A stretch of DNA of 64,000 nucleotides from Pseudonocardia phyllosphaerae (GTDB taxonomy: Bacteria; Actinomycetota; Actinomycetes; Mycobacteriales; Pseudonocardiaceae): positions 62,001 to 126,000 of the forward strand of contig NZ_JBKGXS010000001.1 in the NCBI RefSeq assembly GCF_046546475.1, read 5' to 3'. Within the stretch, counting starts at the first letter, position 1, and every line of letters starts with the position of its first letter. Below the pieces are notes generated by a model that was not told where the DNA came from, did not search any database, and worked only from the letters and a program-made list of their open reading frames with translations. Made by a program: the position numbers and the translations under genes. Positions 24,104 to 29,982 of the stretch are shown here, piece after piece.

Positions 24104-24742
24104 ATGACCGCTGCACCGGAGAGCACCGGGACCGAGATCCGCACCCTCGCCGAGCTGCAGGAGATCACCGGCGAGGCGTCCGGCCCGGCGATCGCGAAGG
24201 AACGCGCCCGGATCCTGCCGGTGCACCGGCAGTGGCTGGAGACCTCCCGGTTCTGCCTGCTCGCGACCTCCGGTGCGGACGGCACCTGCGACGTCTCCCC
24301 CAAGGGCGACCCGGCCGGCTTCGCGCACGTCGTCGACGAGCGCACGGTCGCGATCCCGGAGCGTCCCGGCAACGGCCGCGTCGACGGGTGGCGCAACGTC
24401 CTGGAGAACCCGCACGTCGGGCTGATCTTCCTGGTCGGCGGGCGCACCGACACGCTGCGGATCAACGGCGGCGCCCGGCTGGTCCGCGACGCGCCGTACT
24501 TCGACCTGCTCGCGGTCCGCGGACGACGCCCGCTGCTCGCGCTCGAGGTCACCGTCGCGCAGGTCTACTTCCACTGCCCGAAGTCGTTCCTGCGTTCGGA
24601 GCTGTGGGACACCGCCGGCTGGCCGGAGAAGGACGCCCTGCCGTCGGTCGCGCGGATCGCGAAGGAGCTGGCCCGCCCGGACGAGCCGCTGGAGAGGATC
24701 GAGGAGTACTACGGCCCGTCGTACGCCCAGAAGCTGTACTGA
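24104..24742 (+). CDS. PPOX-type FMN-binding protein (MSMEG_1061 family)
   Basis: A 212-residue protein with the split-barrel flavin-binding fold of the pyridoxamine-5'-phosphate-oxidase superfamily. Marker segments are FCLLATSGADGTCDVSPKGDP (about residues 46-66), VAIPERPGNGRVDGWRNVLE, HVGLIFLVGGRTDTLRINGG and VYFHCPKSFLRSELWD. The last of these is typical of the MSMEG_1061 subfamily. Such proteins bind FMN or F420 and reduce diverse small molecules, but this subfamily has no settled substrate. The gene stands alone with a leaderless-type promoter. Confidence 0.82.
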   Translation: MTAAPESTGTEIRTLAELQEITGEASGPAIAKERARILPVHRQWLETSRFCLLATSGADGTCDVSPKGDPAGFAHVVDERTVAIPERPGNGRVDGWRNVLENPHVGLIFLVGGRTDTLRINGGARLVRDAPYFDLLAVRGRRPLLALEVTVAQVYFHCPKSFLRSELWDTAGWPEKDALPSVARIAKELARPDEPLERIEEYYGPSYAQKLY

Positions 24743-24905
24743 GCAGCTGTACGGAGCGCGACAGGGTCACGCCCCTCGGCGACGACCGTGGCGACACGTG
24801 CACCGCGGGGCAGCGGACGACCACCCGCCGTGCAACATCCCGGTGATCCGGACGTCACGCACGTTACATGGAAACCGCAGGTCATCAGGTGGAGAATCCG
24901 TCCAT

Positions 24906-25280
24906 GTGACGTTCCCTGCCCAGCCGCTGCGGCGGCCCGTCCGCGCCCTGATGCTCGCCGTGCTCACCGCTCTCGCGGTACCGCTCGCGCTGGCCGGTGG
25001 CGCCGCGCTGCCCACCCGCGCCATCGTGCTCGGGATCGTCATGGGTGTGCTCGTGGGCGGGGTCGCGCGGACCGGGCTGTGGCTGGCCGGCGGGCCGATC
25101 GGCGCCGAGCGCGCGAACTCCCTCGCGGTGACGTCCGGGTTCGTCGCGGGCGTCGCGATGGAGGTCCTCGGAGCAGTCGCGGTCCTCGCGGGCCCGGTCG
25201 TGCTGGCCGCGATCCCGATCCTCACCGGTGGCGGCGTGCTGACCTGGTGGGTGCGGCGCGAGCCCCGCGGCCTGGCCTGA
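24906..25280 (+). CDS. Small multi-pass membrane protein, unknown function
   Basis: A 124-residue protein. GTG 24906 is the first codon of coding character, with GGTGGAG about 11 nt upstream; the longer open frame to 24798 is unlike protein. Four hydrophobic segments are seen: ALMLAVLTALAVPLALAGG, AIVLGIVMGVLVGGVARTGL, AVTSGFVAGVAMEVLGAVAV and VVLAAIPILTGGGVLTWWV. A short basic tail ends the protein. No family is recognised and no neighbour explains it. Confidence 0.55.
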   Translation: MTFPAQPLRRPVRALMLAVLTALAVPLALAGGAALPTRAIVLGIVMGVLVGGVARTGLWLAGGPIGAERANSLAVTSGFVAGVAMEVLGAVAVLAGPVVLAAIPILTGGGVLTWWVRREPRGLA

Positions 25281-25329
25281 GCACCGGCCCCGGCGTGCTC
25301 CGGCACCTCGGCCGGAGCAGAGTGGTGCC

Positions 25330-25740
25330 GTGCAGATCACGCGCAGCAGCACCCTCGACACCCAGCAGGGCCCCGGTGACTGGTTCACCGGCGACGTCCA
25401 CATCGACCCGGTCGCGTCCCCGGCCGCGAACTCGACGGTCGCCGCCGCGTCGGTGCACTTCGCTCCGGGGGCACGGACCGCATGGCACACCCACCCGCAC
25501 GGCCAGACGATCTTCGTGACCGAGGGGTTCGGCGCCTGCCAGCGGGAGGGCGGCCCGGTCGAGCTGATCGGCCCCGGTGACCGCGTCTTCTTCGAGCCCG
25601 GCGAGAACCACTGGCACGGCGCCGCGCCGAACCGGTTCATGGTGCACACCGCGATCCAGCAGGTCGACGAGTCCGGCAGCGCGGTGACCTGGGGACGGCA
25701 CGTCAGCGACGACGAGTACGCGGCGGCGCAGGCGTCGTAG
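25330..25740 (+). CDS. Cupin-domain protein
   Basis: A 136-residue single-domain cupin. GTG 25330. Motif 1 is WHTHPHGQTIFVTEGFG (about residues 52-68), supplying two His and the metal-side Glu. Motif 2 is PGDRVFFEPGENHWHG (about residues 82-97) with the last metal His. The pattern and length match the small manganese cupins that include hydroxynitrile lyase-like proteins from actinobacteria, but many relatives have unknown activity. It ends 10 bp before the methyltransferase gene. Confidence 0.82.
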   Translation: MQITRSSTLDTQQGPGDWFTGDVHIDPVASPAANSTVAAASVHFAPGARTAWHTHPHGQTIFVTEGFGACQREGGPVELIGPGDRVFFEPGENHWHGAAPNRFMVHTAIQQVDESGSAVTWGRHVSDDEYAAAQAS

Positions 25741-25743
25741 GCT
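25738..25743 (+). promoter_or_regulatory. -10 hexamer, probable leaderless promoter (methyltransferase)
   Basis: TAGGCT overlaps the cupin stop codon and lies 7 nt before GTG 25751. Confidence 0.4.
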
Positions 25744-25750
25744 CCGCCGG

Positions 25751-26413
25751 GTGAGCGAGCCCGGACACCTGACCCGGACCAGAGCGGGCTACGACGCCAT
25801 CGCCGAGGTGTGCGCGGACATGTTCCGCACCGAGTTCGACGACGCCCCCTACGACCGGGCGGTGCTCGCCGGGTTCGCTGAGAGCGTGCGCCGCGACCAC
25901 CCCGACGCGCGGACGCTCGACGTCGGCTGCGGGCACGGGGTGGTGACGGCGTTCCTCGCCGGGCACGGCCTCGACGTCCGCGGGATCGACCTGTCCGCGG
26001 AGATGGTCGGGTTCGCCCGCCGGGCCCACCCGGGGATCACCTTCGACGTCGGCGAGATGAGCAGGCTCCCGGTCCCGGACGGCGACCTGGCCGCGCTGGT
26101 CGCCTGGTACTCGCTGATCCACGTCCCGGCAGGCGACCGGCCGGGCGTCGTCGCCGGGTTCGCCCGCGCGCTGCGCCCGGGCGGCTACCTCGCGCTGGGT
26201 TTCCAGGCCGGAACCGGCATCCACCGGCGCGACGAGGCGTTCGGCCACGCGATCGAGCTGGAGTTCCACCGCCTCGACCCGGACGACGTCGCGGCACTGC
26301 TGGCGGACAACGGGTTCGATGTCGTCCTGCGGCTGGTGCGCGCCCCGGAGGAGCGCAGTGCCGCCGCGCAGGTGCCGCAGGCGTGTGTGGTCGCACGCAG
26401 AACCGCGAAATAG
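25751..26413 (+). CDS. Class I SAM-dependent methyltransferase
   Basis: A 220-residue methyltransferase. GTG 25751. Motif I is TLDVGCGHGVVTAFL (about residues 54-68), followed by the acidic end of strand 2 in VRGIDLSAEMV (about residues 79-89) and motif IV/post-I around GEMSRLPVPDGDLAALVAWYS. LRPGGYLALGF is the usual strand-5 lead-in. The full Rossmann methyltransferase core is present. The substrate cannot be named. It is followed by a strong terminator shared with the convergent tRNA gene. Confidence 0.85.
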   Translation: MSEPGHLTRTRAGYDAIAEVCADMFRTEFDDAPYDRAVLAGFAESVRRDHPDARTLDVGCGHGVVTAFLAGHGLDVRGIDLSAEMVGFARRAHPGITFDVGEMSRLPVPDGDLAALVAWYSLIHVPAGDRPGVVAGFARALRPGGYLALGFQAGTGIHRRDEAFGHAIELEFHRLDPDDVAALLADNGFDVVLRLVRAPEERSAAAQVPQACVVARRTAK

Positions 26414-26454
26414 CACGCGGAAAGCACGGAGGAGCCCGGAGAACCCCGGGAACG

Positions 26455-26499
26455 ACGAAGGCCCAGGGACGGAACATGCCGTCTGACCTGGGCCTTCGT
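26455..26499. terminator. Terminator between the methyltransferase and tRNA-Gly
   Basis: 12-bp perfect stem ACGAAGGCCCAG (26455-26466) with CTGGGCCTTCGT (26488-26499). The loop can pair further (GACGG/CCGTC). It sits between convergent units and can act on both. Confidence 0.8.
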
Positions 26500-26505
26500 G
26501 CTCTG

Positions 26506-26576
26506 AGCGGATGACGGGAATCGAACCCGCGTATTCAGCTTGGGAAGCTGATGTTCTACCATTGAACTACATCCGC
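26506..26576 (-). tRNA. tRNA-Gly, anticodon CCC
   Basis: A 71-nt cloverleaf on the minus strand. The acceptor stem GCGGATG pairs with CATCCGC, the D-arm is GTTC...GAAC, the anticodon stem TCAGC/GCTGA encloses loop TTCCCAA (anticodon CCC), and the T-arm is GCGGG-TTCGATT-CCCGT. The discriminator is U and no CCA is encoded. It reads the GGG glycine codon. Confidence 0.95.
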
Positions 26577-26740
26577 ACGGTGCACGATCACCTTAGCACT
26601 CCGCGCCTCGGGCGTCGGCGGACCCCTTCCTCACCCGATCGGCCCAGCCGCCGACCACCTGGCGACAGCTGGTCGCAGTTTCGGCCCCGGCTTGCGACAC
26701 TCGTTCGTGTTGTCGCCGCTCCCCGGCCGGAAGGATCCAG

Positions 26741-27931
26741 ATGGGTGTGTTCGATCCGTTGACCGGTGAGAACTCGGTTCTGGACGACCACGAGCACGAC
26801 GTCCTGCTCGTCGCAGGCAGCCGCCCCGAGGTGGCCCGCCTCGCCCCGGTCGCCGGCGCACTCGCCCGCGCGGACCGCATCCGCGGGATCACCGTCGCGA
26901 CCGGCGTCGACCCGATGGCCGTGCACGAGACGTTCGAGGCGCTCGGCGTCGACACCGACATCACGCTGCTGGCGCCCACGGATCCCGAGGCCGGTGTCGC
27001 CGAGGTCGCGGCCGCCCTGCTCGTGCGGCTCGACCGGCTGATGGTCGACCAGGACCCGTCGGCGGTGCTGATCCACGGCGGCGGGCTGACCGCCTCGGTG
27101 ACGGCCACCGTGGCGTTCTGGCGCCGCATCCCGGTCGTCCACATGCAGGCCGGGATGGGTACCGACGACCTGCTCTGCCCGTTCCCGCAGGAGGCGCAGC
27201 GCCGGGTGATCGGCCAGCTCGCCTCCCTGTTCCTGACGACGAGCGGCTCGGCCCTGGGCAGCCCGCTCGGCCCGAACGTGCTCACCATCGGCGACACCAT
27301 CCACTCCCTGCCCGCCCCGCAGGACCCCGGATGCGCCGACGCGCTCGCCCGGATGCAGGAGAAGGACCGCCGCCTGGTGCTCGTCGACCTGACCCGGGCG
27401 GCGTCGCTGCCGGTGCTCGGCGCGCTCCCGGACCTGCTGGAACGGCACGCCCGGGTCGAGGTCGTCGTCACCGGGATGCTGGCGACCGCCGAGCCCGCGC
27501 TCGCCCTCGGTACACACCCGCGCGTGACGGTGGTGCCCGAGCTGGACCTGTCCGACGAGCTCGTCCTGCTGGGTGCGGCGACGGTGCTGGTCAGCGACTC
27601 GCCGGAGCTCGTCGTCGACGCCCCGGGGATGGGGTCGATCGGCGTGCTGGTCGACGGTCCCTACGTTCCCCAACCGGGCGACTCGATCCGCAGCACTCCC
27701 GCGAGCCAGACGGCCACCGCCGTCGGGCACATCCTGCACAGCGACCAGGGACGCCTGCCGACGCCGTCGGACGGGTTCGAGGCCGCGCGCGCCGAGCAGG
27801 CCGTCGCGTGGATGTTCGGGCTCAGCCGGTCGCCGCGGCTGCCCGTCGACGACACGCCCCCGCCGTCCGGCGGTCACGGCAGGCCCCGCCCGGGGGCCGA
27901 CGGGCCGGGCGTGGAGTCCTCCGGCGCCTAA
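26741..27931 (+). CDS. UDP-GlcNAc 2-epimerase (WecB)-like protein with altered motifs
   Basis: A 396-residue protein. ATG 26741 follows an AAGGA. The WecB fold shows throughout: HDVLLVAGSRPEVARLAPVA matches the G-T-R-P-E start, and AVLIHGGGLTASVTATVAF the Q-G-D-T-T region. IPVVHMQAGMGTDDLLCPF stands for H-V-E-A-G-L-R-T, PFPQEAQRRVIGQLASLFL for P-F-P-E-E-x-N-R, and VLVSDSPELVVDAPGMG for the D-S-G-G-x-Q-E-E loop. At several places the residues that bind UDP or act in catalysis in true epimerases are changed (T-D to G-G, E to Q in HMQAG, G-G-x-Q-E to P-E-L-V-V). It may be a non-catalytic or repurposed homologue. The last 50 residues are a disordered Pro/Gly tail. Monocistronic. Confidence 0.68.
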   Translation: MGVFDPLTGENSVLDDHEHDVLLVAGSRPEVARLAPVAGALARADRIRGITVATGVDPMAVHETFEALGVDTDITLLAPTDPEAGVAEVAAALLVRLDRLMVDQDPSAVLIHGGGLTASVTATVAFWRRIPVVHMQAGMGTDDLLCPFPQEAQRRVIGQLASLFLTTSGSALGSPLGPNVLTIGDTIHSLPAPQDPGCADALARMQEKDRRLVLVDLTRAASLPVLGALPDLLERHARVEVVVTGMLATAEPALALGTHPRVTVVPELDLSDELVLLGAATVLVSDSPELVVDAPGMGSIGVLVDGPYVPQPGDSIRSTPASQTATAVGHILHSDQGRLPTPSDGFEAARAEQAVAWMFGLSRSPRLPVDDTPPPSGGHGRPRPGADGPGVESSGA

Positions 27932-27949
27932 CGCCGCGGGCACGGCCGT

Positions 27950-27955
27950 TACGCT
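27950..27955 (+). promoter_or_regulatory. -10 hexamer, probable leaderless promoter (dcd)
   Basis: TACGCT, 6 nt before GTG 27962, with no ribosome-binding site. Confidence 0.45.
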
Positions 27956-27961
27956 GCCCCG

Positions 27962-28546
27962 GTGCTGCTCTCCGACGGAGACCTGAGCAAGGACATCGAG
28001 TCCGGCCGTCTCGTGCTCGACCCCTGGGACGCCGAGATGCTCCAGCCGTCGAGCATCGACGTGCGGCTGGACCGGTTCTTCCACGTGTTCCAGAACTCGC
28101 GCTACACCCACATCGACCCGTCCCAGCAGCAGGACGAGCTGACGACCGGCGTCGAGACGCCGGACGGCGAGCCGTTCGTGCTGCACCCGGGTGAGTTCGT
28201 GCTGGGATCGACGTTCGAGCGGGTCGGCCTGCCCGACGACCTGGCCGGACGCCTCGAGGGCAAGAGCTCCCTGGGGCGCCTGGGCCTGCTGACCCACTCG
28301 ACGGCCGGGTTCATCGACCCGGGCTTCACCGGGCACATCACCCTGGAGCTGTCGAACGTCGCGAACCTGCCGATCACGCTGTGGCCCGGGATGAAGATCG
28401 GGCAGCTGTGCCTGTTCCGGCTGTCCAGCCCGGCGCAGAAGCCCTACGGCAGCGAGGGCGTCGGCTCCCGCTACCAGGGCCAGCGCGGCCCGACGCCGTC
28501 GCGGGCGTACAAGAACTTCCACCGCACCGACACCACGCGCCGCTGA
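27962..28546 (+). CDS. dcd: dCTP deaminase (probably bifunctional, forming dUMP)
   Basis: A 194-residue trimeric dUTPase-fold enzyme. GTG 27962 opens with MLLSDGDLSKDIESGRL, the standard Dcd start. Other hallmarks are MLQPSSIDVRLDRFFHVF, FVLGSTFERVGLPDDLAGRLEGKSS, GRLGLLTHSTAGFIDPGFTG (catalytic Glu precedes at LEGKSS; nucleotide loop) and the C-terminal YQGQRGPTPSRAYKNF tail that closes on the phosphates. The sequence strongly resembles mycobacterial Dcd, which deaminates dCTP and hydrolyses dUTP to dUMP, feeding thymidylate synthesis. It has a leaderless-type promoter. Confidence 0.95.
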   Translation: MLLSDGDLSKDIESGRLVLDPWDAEMLQPSSIDVRLDRFFHVFQNSRYTHIDPSQQQDELTTGVETPDGEPFVLHPGEFVLGSTFERVGLPDDLAGRLEGKSSLGRLGLLTHSTAGFIDPGFTGHITLELSNVANLPITLWPGMKIGQLCLFRLSSPAQKPYGSEGVGSRYQGQRGPTPSRAYKNFHRTDTTRR

Positions 28547-28579
28547 CCCGAAGGCCCCCACCGAGGGTGGCCGCGTCGC

Positions 28580-28585
28580 TACCCT
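28580..28585 (+). promoter_or_regulatory. -10 hexamer, probable leaderless promoter (28593 gene)
   Basis: TACCCT, 7 nt before ATG 28593. Confidence 0.45.
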
Positions 28586-28592
28586 GACCGCG

Positions 28593-29801
28593 ATGGACGA
28601 CGCCGACCGCACCGACCAGGGCCGCCCCGATCCGTGGGCCACCGGCCGCCGACGGCCCGGCCGTCCGGACCGGGCAGGCAGCCGTCCGGATCGGACGGGG
28701 CCGCGTGCCGCCGGTTCCGGGAGCGCGGGGCCGGACGCCGCCCGAGCCTCCGCCGATCCGGATGCCGCCGCCCCTGGCGCCGGCCGTGCCGGGGCCGCGC
28801 CGGAGCCGGGCGGATCCGACGGCCGGGCCCCCGACCTCGTCCCCGCCCCGCCACGGCCGAGCGGCGCGGAGCTCGTCACCCGCGAACCCGACCGGCACGG
28901 CTCCGGAGGGACCGGCGCCTCCGACGACGACGGCCCGTCGACGCCCCGGCCCCGCGATCGGGACCGCCCCCGCGACCGGGACCGCGACTCGGACCCCTGG
29001 CAGCACTGGCGCAGGCTGCGCCCGCGCTCCGTCCGCGGCGCGACGATGCTCGGCCTCGTCGGTGCGGCGCTGCTGCTGTTCCCGTTCCTCGACGACCCCG
29101 GACGCTGGTGGATCCCGGCCGGGCTCGGCCTGGGCACGCTGGTCCTGCTGGCACTGCTGCGGATCGACCGGCTGCTGCGCGGCTGGACTCCGCATGTCGC
29201 CGGGTTCGTGCTGGTCGTCGCGCTGCTGTACGGCACCGCGAACAACCGGTGGTCGTGGGCGCTGGCGCTGGCCGTGGGCGTGATCGTCGCCGGGCTCCTG
29301 CTCCTGCCGCGGTGGAAGGTGCTGGCCGTCGGCGTCGTGCTGCTGGTGGTGTCCGGGACCGGTTACGCGTTCCGGTCGTCGGAGATCACCGAGGAGAAGG
29401 CACGGGCCGACGAGCAGAGCACCGCCCAGTTCCGCAGCGAGTACGGGGTGCCGCGTCCACAGCTGGCCCTGGTCGGGCTCGACTCCGCAGCCGCGATGGG
29501 CGACCGGCGGGTGTGCTCGTTCGTGCAGCCCGCCGCGGTCGACCAGCTCCGGGCGGCGACCAACACGCCGACCTGCCCGGACGCGGTCGCCGCGTTCCAG
29601 GGCCGGACCCCGGCCGGTGCGCCGGTGACCCGGATCGACCGCAGCTCCGACCCGGTCGTCGCCCCCGGTGCCACTCTCACCGTCGACGGCTGCCGCACCG
29701 CCTGGGGAGCAGGCGCCGGTCCGGGGCTGGGCCGCGCGGTCCTGACCCGGACCCCGGCGGCGTCACCGACCTACCAGATCAGCTCGTTCGCCCCCTGCTG
29801 A
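28593..29801 (+). CDS. Multi-pass membrane protein with disordered N-terminus, unknown function
   Basis: A 402-residue protein. Residues 1-145 are low-complexity Arg/Pro/Asp/Gly-rich (for example RDRDRPRDRDRDSD) and cytoplasmic. Five hydrophobic segments follow: GATMLGLVGAALLLFPFL, WWIPAGLGLGTLVLLALL, HVAGFVLVVALLYG, ALALAVGVIVAGLLLLP and VLAVGVVLLVVSGTGYAF. The last 130 residues appear outside the cell and carry four Cys (CSFVQPAA, TCPDAVAAF, GCRTAW and the terminal APC). No family is recognised. It is monocistronic and closed by tandem hairpins. Confidence 0.65.
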   Translation: MDDADRTDQGRPDPWATGRRRPGRPDRAGSRPDRTGPRAAGSGSAGPDAARASADPDAAAPGAGRAGAAPEPGGSDGRAPDLVPAPPRPSGAELVTREPDRHGSGGTGASDDDGPSTPRPRDRDRPRDRDRDSDPWQHWRRLRPRSVRGATMLGLVGAALLLFPFLDDPGRWWIPAGLGLGTLVLLALLRIDRLLRGWTPHVAGFVLVVALLYGTANNRWSWALALAVGVIVAGLLLLPRWKVLAVGVVLLVVSGTGYAFRSSEITEEKARADEQSTAQFRSEYGVPRPQLALVGLDSAAAMGDRRVCSFVQPAAVDQLRAATNTPTCPDAVAAFQGRTPAGAPVTRIDRSSDPVVAPGATLTVDGCRTAWGAGAGPGLGRAVLTRTPAASPTYQISSFAPC

Positions 29802-29842
29802 GCGAGCCCCTCGCACGCCTCGGGTGCTCCGGCGCTCCGCAT

Positions 29843-29906
29843 CCCGTGCCCCGAGGGGCACCCTCGCTACCGCCCGTGGCAACGAGGGTGCCCCTCGGGG
29901 CACGGG
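29843..29906. terminator. Long perfect inverted repeat (24-bp arms)
   Basis: 29843-29866 pairs perfectly with 29883-29906 around a 16-nt loop. Each arm itself contains a near-palindrome (GTGCCCC-GA-GGGGCAC), so a cruciform or branched RNA fold is possible. It lies between convergent genes and probably terminates the plus-strand transcript. Confidence 0.7.
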
Positions 29907-29927
29907 CGAGGGCGCGGCGCCCGAACA

Positions 29928-29967
29928 ACGACGGCCGGCCCACCGCATGAGGTGGACCGGCCGTCGT
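29928..29967. terminator. Second hairpin between convergent genes
   Basis: ACGACGGCCGG (29928-29938) pairs with CCGGCCGTCGT (29957-29967), and inside it CCACC pairs with GGTGG, leaving one mismatch. It ends 16 bp from the etfD stop and suits the minus strand. Confidence 0.7.
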
Positions 29968-29982
29968 CGGTAGCGGGAGCTG

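Noticed and set aside
26506..26576. tRNA-Gly as an integration site for a mobile element
   Set aside because: No repeat of the tRNA 3' end or integrase gene was found nearby.
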